Shown in pieces: positions 22,049 through 29,670 of a stretch of 32,186 bases of DNA (positions within the stretch are counted from its first letter, which is position 1; every line of letters begins with the position of its first letter). Under the pieces are notes generated by a model. It was not told where the DNA came from. It made no database searches and saw only the letters and a list, made by a program, of their open reading frames with translations. This stretch comes from a virus. The position numbers and the translations under genes were made by a program. Location of the stretch: positions 1 to 32,186 of IMG/VR virus record IMGVR_UViG_3300027974_000095; one strand, written 5' to 3'.

Positions 22049-22703
22049 GCTCTGCCTTTTCCTTTTCGATGTCGCGCATCATCCAGGTGTGATCGTGCTT
22101 AAACTCAAACGTCCCGATGTGGCCGATCTCTTTGCTCACGTCGTGGTCTATGTAGATTTTATACCCTGCCGCCTTCGCCTTTTGGCAGAAGAAAATATCC
22201 TCTCCGATGTAGCCTCGTGCATCGGTGCGCCAGGGAGTCTCAAACCAAGGTTCTGTCAGCTTCTCAAAGACGTTGCGCTTAATCAGCATCACGCCCATGC
22301 CGATGCTGCCCACTTCCTCAATGCCGGTTGACTCTGGCATGGTGTAGATCAGTTCGCGCTTGCCATCAGAATCGTACTTCTGCGCAGTCGGGCCGGTAGG
22401 GATGCGTCGGCGTGCGCAGTTGGTCGCCACTATGTCTAGGTCATGCTTTAGCAGGCGCTCTACCATGTCCTGCGGGAACGTCATGTCGGAGTCGATAAAC
22501 AGGATATGGGTGCAGCCCTCGGCCATCGCATCCAGCGCCAGGTCGGCACGCTGGTTCTGTATTAGCGTTCCCTGCATGATTTTCAAACTCACTGCATCTG
22601 TCGTGTTCAGCGTGTGGTAGCAGACCATATTCACCAAGCAATAGGTAAAGTTGGCGTGGACCATGTCCCGCGCTGGGGTGCAGACTGCAATGTAGTTATT
22701 CAT
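22038..22703 (-). CDS. GT-A-type glycosyltransferase in the head module
   Basis: This 221-residue protein looks like a nucleotide-sugar glycosyltransferase of the GT-A (family 2-like) fold. Visible parts are IAVCTPARDMVHANFTYCLV at the start, TLIQNQRADLALDAMAEGCT, then HILFIDSDMTFPQDMV with the metal-binding DxD (D71, D73), VGSIGMGVMLIKRNVFEKL, and YIGEDIFFCQKAKAAGYKIY with the acidic E-D motif. It is in the structural operon between the capsid-side gene and the adaptor, overlapping both. This suggests modification of virion proteins or of host surface glycans late in infection; the target is unknown. It has no membrane segment. Confidence 0.7.
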   Translation of the reverse strand: MNNYIAVCTPARDMVHANFTYCLVNMVCYHTLNTTDAVSLKIMQGTLIQNQRADLALDAMAEGCTHILFIDSDMTFPQDMVERLLKHDLDIVATNCARRRIPTGPTAQKYDSDGKRELIYTMPESTGIEEVGSIGMGVMLIKRNVFEKLTEPWFETPWRTDARGYIGEDIFFCQKAKAAGYKIYIDHDVSKEIGHIGTFEFKHDHTWMMRDIEKEKAEHGT

Positions 22704-23014
22704 ACTTGTCCAGGTCTCGTTCTGAAAAATCTGTTGTCGGGGTCATTTAGCCAGCGCTTCATATAAGCCTGATCGTCCAGCTTGCCCTCGGCCTTGAGTT
22801 TGTAGTAGACGCCCTCTGGGATGCTGGCGACGTGATGCCACTCGCCCTTCCAGTTTGCGCGCTCATCTACTTGATTGAAATCTGCCTTGTTTGCTTCAAC
22901 AACTGCTGTGACATCCTGCCGAGTCTGAATTGTTGCCTGGCCGGTTTCATCGTTGTAATGCCAAAAGCGGGTGATACCCGCTTCATTGTTCTCGTCAAAT
23001 ACTTGATTATTCAT
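22700..23014 (-). CDS. Small conserved protein downstream of capsid, unknown
   Basis: This 104-residue protein begins MNNQVFDENNEAGITRFWHY and contains VDERANWKGEWHHVASIPEG, VYYKLKAEGKLDDQAYMKRW and a terminal LNDPDNRFFRTRPGQV. I recall similar short proteins next to capsid genes of podoviruses, without known function. The charge pattern is mixed, with a mostly helical middle; there are no Cys. It begins just after the strong terminator that follows the capsid gene and overlaps the glycosyltransferase start (ATGA). A capsid- or connector-associated role is possible. Confidence 0.5.
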   Translation of the reverse strand: MNNQVFDENNEAGITRFWHYNDETGQATIQTRQDVTAVVEANKADFNQVDERANWKGEWHHVASIPEGVYYKLKAEGKLDDQAYMKRWLNDPDNRFFRTRPGQV

Positions 23015-23019
23015 TCGTT

Positions 23020-23049
23020 AAAAAAGGGATCAGGTTGCCCTGATCCCTT
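23020..23049 (-). terminator. Strong rho-independent terminator after the capsid gene
   Basis: Read on the minus strand, AAGGGATCAGG (23049-23039), loop GCAA, CCTGATCCCTT (23034-23024) form a perfect 11-bp stem, and the T-run extends to 23020. It lies 7 nt past the capsid stop and 5 nt before the next ATG. It would let capsid mRNA accumulate above tail mRNA, with downstream genes served by partial read-through. Confidence 0.92.
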
Positions 23050-23056
23050 CCATTGA

Positions 23057-24019
23057 TTACGACGTAATCAGGTCAGCGGCCAGGCCGTGGGCGTTCTCGG
23101 CCAGCACCTTGTGACCCCACTCCACCAGCAACATACGCTTCTCAGCGTCGCCGGTCTTAGCGAGTTCAATTTGCTGGTAAGGACGCAGCACAACCATCTT
23201 GGCGTACTCAGGATCGAGTACCCAGGCGTCACGCTCACGTTGGAACCTGTTCGCAATAACGGCCACGGTTCCGAAATCGCTGACGTAAAGATCCACGGCG
23301 CCAATTAAAGTTGCAGGTTTTTCACCACCATTGATGTTGAAACGGCTGGAGGCGATACCAGAGAATCCGCTGACGCGCTGCTTGTTAACAGGGCCTGTCA
23401 TCAGAATCTTGGGAGCGCCACCAGCAGCCCACACTTGCTGAATCACATTCTTGAGAATGGTCTCAGTAAAGGTACGCACAGTGCCGTCAGTACGGGCGCT
23501 GTTTGGCAGCGTGGTGTACGACGGGTTAGTGCCATCAGTCTGCTTGTCTACGTTGGTCTTAACCCACGCGCCCAGAGATGCAGTACCGCGTGCAACGCTG
23601 GTGCTACCAGCAGCAGCCACCGCGCCATTCAGCATGGTGAACTCTTGGTCACGTTTCAGTTCAGCGCTACGCTTGGCGATCTGGTAAGCCAGTTCGCTGC
23701 GACGGCCAGCCTTGTTGACCACCTCTTCAGTCGCGGACAAGATGATGGTCTTGCGCGAAATCTGGGCGTAGTTTTGCAGGCGAACGGTTGCGGTAACAGC
23801 GTCAAAAGAGGCGACATCGTCACCCTCGATCTGCTTGTTGGCAGCGGCTGCAGCCAGGGTATCGCTTTGGAATTCAAACAGCGAGTTGCTGATTGATTCG
23901 CGTCCGATGTTACTCATGTAGGGAGTTTCTTCGGGTGCGATATTGGTGATGATGTTGGACAGGTCTTCACGGATACCTTTGGCGTCAAAGGTGGTGAAAG
24001 TATTGGTTACGATTGCCAT
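23057..24019 (-). CDS. Major capsid protein (SU10/DUF5309-type, HK97 fold)
   Basis: This 320-residue protein forms the icosahedral shell. The start MAIVTNTFTTFDAKGIREDL, then SNIITNIAPEETPYMSNIGR, FQSDTLAAAAANKQIEGDDV and RLQNYAQISRKTIILSATEE match my memory of the DUF5309/SU10 major-capsid family. Later parts include the long helix (SELAYQIAKRSAELKRDQEF), the P-domain strands (AAGGAPKILMTGPVNKQRVS, DLYVSDFGTVAVIANRFQRE) and a C-terminal end with MLLVEWGHKVLAENAHGLAA. Length and order fit the HK97 fold. It follows the scaffold gene by 7 nt and is followed by a terminator, as expected for the most abundant virion protein. No delta domain separate from the scaffold is visible. Confidence 0.9.
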   Translation of the reverse strand: MAIVTNTFTTFDAKGIREDLSNIITNIAPEETPYMSNIGRESISNSLFEFQSDTLAAAAANKQIEGDDVASFDAVTATVRLQNYAQISRKTIILSATEEVVNKAGRRSELAYQIAKRSAELKRDQEFTMLNGAVAAAGSTSVARGTASLGAWVKTNVDKQTDGTNPSYTTLPNSARTDGTVRTFTETILKNVIQQVWAAGGAPKILMTGPVNKQRVSGFSGIASSRFNINGGEKPATLIGAVDLYVSDFGTVAVIANRFQRERDAWVLDPEYAKMVVLRPYQQIELAKTGDAEKRMLLVEWGHKVLAENAHGLAADLITS

Positions 24020-24026
24020 GATTTAC

Positions 24027-24983
24027 TCACTTTAATAAAAGTTCAATTGCGGAGACCGCGTCTTGTACGCGGCCACTTTTTGCAAGACGTTGTTTTGCAC
24101 GCGTTGACTCGCTTGTCGTGGAGACTCGACCTGCTGCACCTGGCTTGGCTGGTCTGGGGCCATTGTTGGTCACCGGCTTGATGTTGCCCCGCTTGGACAT
24201 CATCTGCTCGTACAGTGCCGCTTTACGCAACACGTTCACGACGCGGTGATCAAAAATGTTCTTCAGTTCATCAGGTTGGAATCCTGCCTTCTGGCCGAAT
24301 TCAATGAGTAGCGCCTTCTCTGCCTTGGCCTTGGCGGGGTCTTTCCACTCGGGTAAGACTTCCATCAATCTTTCTTGCTCTTGAGCAAGAAATGCCTGCA
24401 TCGACTGCGCCTGTTCTGCGCGTGAGATTTCTGCAAGACGCTGCTGTTCGCTCTGAATAGCCGCGTACTTGGTCTGGTTCTCTCGCACCAACTCCTTCTG
24501 CCTCACCCACTCGATGGGGTCTTCTTGATAAAGACGGTCCCAATCAATCTGAGGCTCTGCTGCCTGCTGAACCTGTTGCTCCAATGCTCCCAACAATTGA
24601 GCGTACTGCGCACGCTCGGCGCGGATGGCCTGACTCTCTTGCTCGACTTGCTTGCGCACCTCGGCAATCTGCTGGGTCTTCCGCGTATAGTCTTGAGTTC
24701 GTGAGTAACCTTGTTGGAGTTCGTCAAGCGTTACAGAAACTTCCTTACCGTCTACCTTGACGGTGAAAGTCTGCGGCTCTTCGATCTCCTCTGGTTCCTC
24801 ATCTTCCTCTGACTGTTCGGTAGGTGTTTCATCGTCCGATGCGTCTGCATCACCGGACAATTCTTCATCCACCGCCGCCTCAGTTTTTTGAGATAACGCC
24901 TCGTCGGTTGACTTTTCTCCCTCGTCGGGAAGTATGGCCGTGAGTGCCTGGACTGCTGCGTCCATGTTGAGTGATTCTGTCAT
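24027..24983 (-). CDS. Capsid scaffolding protein
   Basis: The 318-residue protein is acidic and then highly helical. Residues about 20-72 are rich in Glu, Asp, Ser and Thr. Next comes TFTVKVDGKEVSVTLDELQQ, a GYSRTQDYTRKT element and a long coiled coil (about 100-210, very rich in Gln, Glu and Ala). A helical tail ends with a basic segment (KPGAAGRVSTTSESTRAKQR). The V-K-V-D-G-x-E-V...L-x-E-L-x-x-G-Y-x-R sequence is a recurrent feature of scaffold proteins in podoviruses. Position directly before the capsid gene completes the case. It should line the procapsid and leave before maturation; the basic C-terminus would contact the shell. Confidence 0.8.
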   Translation of the reverse strand: MTESLNMDAAVQALTAILPDEGEKSTDEALSQKTEAAVDEELSGDADASDDETPTEQSEEDEEPEEIEEPQTFTVKVDGKEVSVTLDELQQGYSRTQDYTRKTQQIAEVRKQVEQESQAIRAERAQYAQLLGALEQQVQQAAEPQIDWDRLYQEDPIEWVRQKELVRENQTKYAAIQSEQQRLAEISRAEQAQSMQAFLAQEQERLMEVLPEWKDPAKAKAEKALLIEFGQKAGFQPDELKNIFDHRVVNVLRKAALYEQMMSKRGNIKPVTNNGPRPAKPGAAGRVSTTSESTRAKQRLAKSGRVQDAVSAIELLLK

Positions 24984-25231
24984 TTATTAACCCGTTCCAG
25001 CGCACGCTGCGCCACTTTTGCGTTGTCGATGGTCTTTGTCAGTTCACCTTTGAGGTTGTCTATTGCCCTCAACATGGACCAGGCCATCTCGCGTTTCGCG
25101 GATTCTTCGGGTTTGCTGCTCTTGAAAATCCAGAGTTGTTCGTTCTCAATCTTGCTTAGTGCCGTGTTGAACGTCTCGTCCTCTAGGAGTTCCTGTGCCT
25201 TGCGGCCAGAGCGAATTACTTGATCTGTCAT
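24980..25231 (-). CDS. Small helical protein between portal and scaffold
   Basis: This 83-residue helical protein begins MTDQVIRSGRKAQELLEDET and contains FNTALSKIENEQLWIFKSSK, PEESAKREMAWSMLRAIDNL and KGELTKTIDNAKVAQRALER. I recall homologues at the same place in other podoviruses, apparently conserved with the head module, without known function. It overlaps both neighbours as ATGA. A minor head-assembly factor is likely from context. Confidence 0.6.
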   Translation of the reverse strand: MTDQVIRSGRKAQELLEDETFNTALSKIENEQLWIFKSSKPEESAKREMAWSMLRAIDNLKGELTKTIDNAKVAQRALERVNK

Positions 25232-27351
25232 GCCATTCCAGGTTGGTTGATGGTTGCCTCTCGATTCATGCTGGTGACAGCTTGAATCTCAGCGTTGCTG
25301 ATTTGTGCGTTGTACTTTAACTCAATTTCGTATTTCTTTAGTAGTCCATCCTGCGCCAGTTGATCGCGCCGGAAATCATCGTCTCGGATCATCTGCTCGC
25401 GCTTGAGTTCCAACTCGGCTGCCTTCTTCTGGATGTCGGCCTCGATGGACTTGGCCTGTACCTCGGCCAGCACCTCCTCGGGTGTCGGTTTGGGAGGTGG
25501 TGGCGCTGGCGATTGATAGTCGGCGGGGATATCGTTAAAGAACTGACTGGAGTCCTTGAACCCGCTAAGTTCCACAATCTTGCGCAGTGTGCTGGCGTAC
25601 ATGGACGGGGTCACCAGCGGGTTCTGGGCGCCGAGTTGCGTCAGAGCCTCCTGCTGCTTGCCGCTGATCATCATCAGAGCCTGCAGGCGCTCGTTGGTGT
25701 CTCCATTACCCAGGCCAATGTTGATGCTCACGTCCATATTCGCGTTCCAAGCGCGGGGATCAATCTCCACAAACTTGTCGCGCAGGCGAATCATGCGGGG
25801 CTTGTCTTGGTGGGTCACCATCAGGAACAGGATGCCCTTGAATAATTTTTTCATGCCCTCGGCCATCATCCGAGCCGTGAGTTCGATGCGACCCTGGGAC
25901 GCGCTGATGGTGGCGGCCACCGCAGCCTTGGTGCTGGACTGCAATGCGTCGGCGTTCAGACCCATCGCGGCCTTGCTCATGCCGGTGCGGTCTTCCTTGA
26001 TCTGGTCGATGTAGTCCAGCATCGGGAACGCGGCCTGGCCCACAAACGGGCTGGAGAACGGCTGCACCATGCCAGGCGCACGCATACGAATGATGGCGCC
26101 GGTCTCGTTGTTCAGCACGTCATCCATGTTGACCTGGCCCTCTACCACCGCAGTGCGCGGGTGGATGGACTGCGCCAGAGAGTCCAGCGTGTTGCGCAGA
26201 ATCTCTGACTTGATCTCCTGGATGTCATGCGTGATGTCGAATATGGACATCGCCTCGATGGGGCTGGTGTGTGGCTCGGGGTCGCAGGGGAAGTCCACAA
26301 ACGGGATGTAGGACGCGGGTAGGTTGCGCACAACCTTGTAGCCGGAACCCATGCAGCAGATTTTGCGCAGTTCGGGGATGCCGTCGCCGTCGTAGTCGAT
26401 GCGCTCATACGCCTCGATGTACAGGACGCGACGCTGCATGGGGTTGGCGCTATCGGTCTGCCCGACCGCGGTCGCCAGCGGTTGGCGTGCTAGGTACTCT
26501 TCGTTATCGTCCAGGTCGGAGGCGGTGACGTTGTCCAGCACCTCGTCCTCGTCGTATCCCATTGCCACCAGTTCGGCGACAGTCGCCATCTTGCGGTGCG
26601 CGATCAGGCTGCAATCGTCAAAAGAACGCGCTCGGCGGTCGATCAACAACTCCTCTGGCGGCACTGCCATGATCTTGATGCGCCCATCCTTGGTCACGCG
26701 CTTGATCTGCACGTCGTGCAGCATGGGAGTCGGTGGCATCGCCATCATCTGCCCCGTCATAGGGTCAATCTGGGGCTGCATGGGTGGCGCGTCGGGGTCA
26801 GGGTACGAAACCACAATCTTGACCTCGGCCTGCTCCTGCATCAGTATTTGCAGGGTCTGCTCATCCAGGCCGGTGAAATCGGTTATCTCCACCTTCTCGG
26901 AGTCCTCCCACCAGAACTTAGCAATCCCGCACTTCCGGACCAGGCTATCCTTGAAGATGGCGTAGGTGGTCATGAAGCCGTTGTTGTCACGGTTGAATAC
27001 AAAATTTGCGTAGTCGGTGGCCTGCTTGGCGTGTTCTACGTCTGCCTCAGTCTCGGGGACGTACTCAACGGTGTTCTCACTAGAGAAAAACACCCGCATC
27101 AGGCTGGGCATCATGGCCGATACGGTGTCGCGCACCTCCATCGCCACTACCTGGGAGCGCCCGTCTTCCTCATTCCCAAACGGGTCACCACGGTAATAAG
27201 CAGTACCCATCGCCCGAATAGGCGAGATGTCGGAGTCGATGTAGCTAACGGCGTCGGTCAGGTCTTGCCCGATGATCGCCTCCAGTTCGGTGTCATCCAT
27301 AGGCTCTTGCGCGGCCACGTCGGTGGTAATTGGCAATTCGTTCATGTTCAT
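25228..27351 (-). CDS. Portal protein
   Basis: This 707-residue protein should form the dodecameric portal at the packaging vertex. The N-terminal region (AIIGQDLTDAVSYIDSDISP, AYYRGDPFGNEEDGRSQVVA, MEVRDTVSAMMPSLMRVFFS) is a signature of P22-like/SU10-like podovirus portals. The middle contains beta-rich wing elements, including a Met/Pro-rich insertion (about 190-215), then AYERIDYDGDGIPELRKICC. The stem-clip region has SIFDITHDIQEIKSEILRNT and AAMGLNADALQSSTKAAVAA. The C-terminal 80 residues are helical (AEVQAKSIEADIQKKAAELE), which suits a barrel domain. Size matches P22 gp1 (725). It lies between the terminase-side genes and the scaffold. The long open frame on the opposite strand is a shadow of this gene. 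Confidence 0.9.
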   Translation of the reverse strand: MNMNELPITTDVAAQEPMDDTELEAIIGQDLTDAVSYIDSDISPIRAMGTAYYRGDPFGNEEDGRSQVVAMEVRDTVSAMMPSLMRVFFSSENTVEYVPETEADVEHAKQATDYANFVFNRDNNGFMTTYAIFKDSLVRKCGIAKFWWEDSEKVEITDFTGLDEQTLQILMQEQAEVKIVVSYPDPDAPPMQPQIDPMTGQMMAMPPTPMLHDVQIKRVTKDGRIKIMAVPPEELLIDRRARSFDDCSLIAHRKMATVAELVAMGYDEDEVLDNVTASDLDDNEEYLARQPLATAVGQTDSANPMQRRVLYIEAYERIDYDGDGIPELRKICCMGSGYKVVRNLPASYIPFVDFPCDPEPHTSPIEAMSIFDITHDIQEIKSEILRNTLDSLAQSIHPRTAVVEGQVNMDDVLNNETGAIIRMRAPGMVQPFSSPFVGQAAFPMLDYIDQIKEDRTGMSKAAMGLNADALQSSTKAAVAATISASQGRIELTARMMAEGMKKLFKGILFLMVTHQDKPRMIRLRDKFVEIDPRAWNANMDVSINIGLGNGDTNERLQALMMISGKQQEALTQLGAQNPLVTPSMYASTLRKIVELSGFKDSSQFFNDIPADYQSPAPPPPKPTPEEVLAEVQAKSIEADIQKKAAELELKREQMIRDDDFRRDQLAQDGLLKKYEIELKYNAQISNAEIQAVTSMNREATINQPGMA

Positions 27352-27638
27352 TTCTTATTCCTCTTGGATATTGCTTTGGCCTTGGCTCGCGCATCAGCCT
27401 TAGATGACGCACCCCACGCTTTCAAACTCAGCAGCAAGCGCGTTGGCTCGCCGTCTTTCATCTCAGCACCTGGCATATTGCCCATTCTCGCAAGGAATGA
27501 CGCCCTGCGCGGGTTATCGCCAGACTTCACCGGCGCTTTTAGGTTCATGCCCTCGGCCTTGGCGCTGGCGCGTCCCTTGGCATTCAATCCTCCGCTCGGA
27601 CTCTTTCCCTCTTTACGCTGCCACGCTGGTGTCTTCAT
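27348..27638 (-). CDS. Small basic conserved phage protein (DUF6321-like)
   Basis: Taken from ATG 27638 (ATGA overlap with the methyltransferase stop), the product has 96 residues: MKTPAWQRKEGKSPSGGLNA then KGRASAKAEGMNLKAPVKSG, FLARMGNMPGAEMKDGEPTR and a Lys/Ala/Arg-rich end. I recall this strongly conserved, basic protein family (annotated DUF6321) in many phages, located near terminase or portal. Its high positive charge suggests binding of DNA or of acidic head proteins. The function is unproven. Confidence 0.65.
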   Translation of the reverse strand: MKTPAWQRKEGKSPSGGLNAKGRASAKAEGMNLKAPVKSGDNPRRASFLARMGNMPGAEMKDGEPTRLLLSLKAWGASSKADARAKAKAISKRNKK

Positions 27639-28150
27639 TTGATGCCCCAAAAATACAGGTCTCGTGGAGACTGATTTTCGCTAAATTCATGCCGTGAAAA
27701 CCTCTTGACCAACAAACCAAAGTGTCCGGCCTCCAGGTTCATGTAGTAGTCATTGGTAAAAGGCGCATCAGCCGGTGATGTTCTCGTTGTCCCATGCTCA
27801 CGCCGGCCGGTAGTAGCGCAAGAAAATACAACCAGGCCGCCCACCTTTACCAGGTCAACCATCTTGGAGAATGTTTTGTGCCAGTGCCGGTCATGCTCAA
27901 AGCACTCGCACGATATGGCTACATCAAAATGTCCATCCGCATATGGCAACTCATGCCCCGCGCAGACAATGTCAACTCCCTTGCCCTTTCCTAAGTCGCA
28001 ACCTACATACTCTTCACAATTAACAAAGAAGTCACGCACGGTGCCGTTAATGTTCAATGAGCCAATCTCTAAAACCCGACCACCCGAAAAAAACTCAGGG
28101 AATTGAGCCTTTACGCTACTGACAAAATCAATTTGTGCCTGGTGGCTCAC
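27635..28150 (-). CDS. SAM-dependent methyltransferase (class I)
   Basis: The product has 171 residues from GTG 28150, which overlaps the upstream stop (GTGA) and has AGAGGAG about 9 nt upstream; a start at 28195 would lie inside the previous gene. The class I fold is visible: GGRVLEIGSLNINGT (motif I, E-x-G, residues 23-37), YVGCDLGKGKGVDIV (acidic D52), LPYADGHFDVAISCECFEHD (motif IV), VKVGGLVVFSCATTG. Resemblance is to methyltransferase-type-11 proteins rather than to DNA methylases, and no target-recognition domain is present. It pairs with the preceding glycosyltransferase, so the two could modify one glycan or lipid, perhaps a capped sugar. The substrate is unknown. Confidence 0.78.
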   Translation of the reverse strand: MSHQAQIDFVSSVKAQFPEFFSGGRVLEIGSLNINGTVRDFFVNCEEYVGCDLGKGKGVDIVCAGHELPYADGHFDVAISCECFEHDRHWHKTFSKMVDLVKVGGLVVFSCATTGRREHGTTRTSPADAPFTNDYYMNLEAGHFGLLVKRFSRHEFSENQSPRDLYFWGIK

Positions 28151-28842
28151 TTGAACCACTCCTCTGCATAGTGTGGCCGGTTCTGCAATAGCCACGGTAT
28201 AGCCGCCCTGGTCAGGGTCTCACCATTCAATCCAATGGTCTGGCTGCCAACGTGATGCACATAAGACCGACTCAGGTAATGATTAAAACCCGCCGCACGC
28301 AAGTCTTCGCAGTGGACATCATCCGAGTACCAATTCAGTGGTGGGAACTTAAAGCAGTCCCAGGCGTCGCGGCCAATCCACGCAAATATGGGGCTGACTA
28401 CCTCCATTGGCACGATGGCGTCCTCGTAGGGATACCGGAAGTAGTTCAGCTTCTGGTCAAAGGGATTGCTGCGAATGTTCTGCACTGGCCTGGCTGCATC
28501 GCAACGCGCAGAAACCCAGCCCACTGGCTCGCCGGTTTCAGCCTTTAGCTGCCGGACATCCTCCACCAGCATCCGGTAGCTGGTGGGCGTCAGGACAATA
28601 TCGTCATTAGCGCAGATCACAGACTCAAAGCCATCAGCAAAGGCGCGGTCCATGACGTTGTTGTAATCGTCACCAAAATTGTGCGCTGCACCAAACACTT
28701 TTAGGTCGGTGTCAAAGCCGCCAATCACTGACTCTGGACCGCGCAAGTAGACAGGCACCTCGGGACAGTATTCGGCAATACTTGCAAGCATCACCCGCAA
28801 ACCCTTGCCATGCACTGTCGAGATGCAGATCGGTGAGATCAT
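28147..28842 (-). CDS. Glycosyltransferase-like protein (GT-A fold)
   Basis: This 231-residue protein begins ISPICISTVHGKGLRVMLAS, then shows a Rossmann-like run (CPEVPVYLRG), HNFGDDYNNVMDRAFADGFE, and VICANDDIVLTPTSYRMLVE with a metal-site-like NDD (79-81). A later WYSDDVHCEDLRAAGFNHYL contains acidic residues and HHVGSQT a histidine, typical of GT-A family 2 enzymes that finish with an E/D-D and a His. Compared with canonical GT2 proteins the start is short and lacks the usual polar VSI-x-TPxxNR element, so assignment is good but not certain. It is co-translated with the methyltransferase (GTGA) and the 51-residue gene (ATGA). Confidence 0.68.
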   Translation of the reverse strand: MISPICISTVHGKGLRVMLASIAEYCPEVPVYLRGPESVIGGFDTDLKVFGAAHNFGDDYNNVMDRAFADGFESVICANDDIVLTPTSYRMLVEDVRQLKAETGEPVGWVSARCDAARPVQNIRSNPFDQKLNYFRYPYEDAIVPMEVVSPIFAWIGRDAWDCFKFPPLNWYSDDVHCEDLRAAGFNHYLSRSYVHHVGSQTIGLNGETLTRAAIPWLLQNRPHYAEEWFK

Positions 28843-28994
28843 TTCTTCTTTACTGGCTTGGCCGTCTTAGCCGCCTTACGAAAGTCGGCCGCGCTGGGAG
28901 CCGCCTTGCTACCGACCTTGTTCATCTTCTCACCGGAGCCAGCCGCGATACGTTTCTGCTTGGCGTTGATGTTTGCGTACAGACCTGGCTTCAT
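28839..28994 (-). CDS. 51-residue basic phage protein
   Basis: The peptide from ATG 28994 begins MKPGLYANINAKQKRIAAGS, continues with GEKMNKVGSKAAPSAADFRK and ends AAKTAKPVKKK. It overlaps its neighbours on both sides as ATGA (28991-28994 and 28839-28842). Proteins starting GLYANI-x-AK-x-KRIAAGSGEKM are a very common small basic phage family next to terminase or portal genes, as I recall, without known function. The Lys/Arg/Ala-rich composition suggests nucleic-acid contact or packaging. Confidence 0.75.
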   Translation of the reverse strand: MKPGLYANINAKQKRIAAGSGEKMNKVGSKAAPSAADFRKAAKTAKPVKKK

Positions 28995-29476
28995 TCCTCT
29001 TCCCCCTCTAGTTCCGTGTCCATAGACTCTTCAGAGTCCTTACTACCGTCGTTCGGGCCTCCGACAACCCATGCATCGCACGTCCGAGTAGCTGCGCACT
29101 TGAAGTCGAAAATCTCGCAATAGCCGAGGTCAGCGAGTTGTATAGTTCCCCAAGGGTCTGCTTCATTTCCAATTCCTTTAGCAATGCACTGCTTGATTGA
29201 GTCCTGCACGTTAAACGCTGCGCAGTTACCGCAGACGCTCTTCTTGGCATCCTCCACGCTCACGTCCCAGGTGTCAGCCTTCTTCTTCCAGTAGGCCGTG
29301 TTGGGCAGCGCGGGATTCTCAGGACCGTAGGCTGCAGTGGTGATCGCCTTCGCCCGGTTCTTCAGATTCAGCACAACGTCCTGGGTAGGCATAGGACACT
29401 TCGCCACCTCTTTGGCTGGAGTCATCATCTGGTTCATCGCAGCCTTGTACTTGGCGGGTACGTCGCGTGTAGCCAT
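28991..29476 (-). CDS. Cysteine-rich protein, possible Fe-S or zinc protein
   Basis: This 161-residue protein has seven cysteines, six of them in the C-terminal half: C27, then C82 and C85 in VCGNCAAFNV, C97, C120 in LGYCEIFDF, C127 and C133 in FKCAATRTCDAW. Spacing C-x2-C...C...C...C-x6-C-x5-C with Gly, Tyr and Trp around resembles small high-potential iron-sulfur-type proteins and zinc proteins seen near phage terminase genes. The N-terminal 70 residues are helical and basic; the tail is very acidic (ends DTELEGEEE). It is unlikely to be a disulfide-rich secreted protein, since there is no signal peptide. The role is unknown; overlaps on both sides show it belongs to the packaging operon. 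Confidence 0.62.
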   Translation of the reverse strand: MATRDVPAKYKAAMNQMMTPAKEVAKCPMPTQDVVLNLKNRAKAITTAAYGPENPALPNTAYWKKKADTWDVSVEDAKKSVCGNCAAFNVQDSIKQCIAKGIGNEADPWGTIQLADLGYCEIFDFKCAATRTCDAWVVGGPNDGSKDSEESMDTELEGEEE

Positions 29477-29643
29477 TACATCTTCCCCTTCATAGGTTTG
29501 GACTTGCCAGCCTCAGAAAGCGCAATTGCAATCGCCTGCTTGGGATTCTTCACGACGCGCTTGGTCATGCCAGAGTGCAGCTTGCCTGACTTGTACTCGC
29601 CCATCACCTTCGCAATCTTTTTCGCGGCCTTGTCAATCTTCAT
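29476..29643 (-). CDS. 55-residue basic protein (DUF6496-like)
   Basis: The peptide begins MKIDKAAKKIAKVMGEYKSG, then KLHSGMTKRVVKNPKQAIAI and ALSEAGKSKPMKGKM. K-V-M-x-E-[YF]-K-x-G-x-L-H-S-G...V-x-N-x-K-Q-A-I-A-I-A-L-S-E-A is the core of the DUF6496 family found in phages and bacteria (family memory). It starts 28 nt after the terL stop; its stop shares one base with the next ATG (TAATG at 29474-29478). Another small basic protein in the packaging region; the function is unknown. Confidence 0.78.
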   Translation of the reverse strand: MKIDKAAKKIAKVMGEYKSGKLHSGMTKRVVKNPKQAIAIALSEAGKSKPMKGKM

Positions 29644-29670
29644 AGATTACCCCTTCAGTTGGATGCGCAA

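Noticed and set aside
26596-27642. A 348-codon open frame on the plus strand opposite the portal gene
   Set aside because: It is fully antisense to a well-recognised portal gene, lacks a ribosome site and a recognisable domain, and its composition is that of a reverse-complement shadow of GC-rich codons.
28151-28195. Longer start of the methyltransferase
   Set aside because: It would lie inside the glycosyltransferase gene; GTG 28150 has AGAGGAG and a GTGA overlap typical of this operon.
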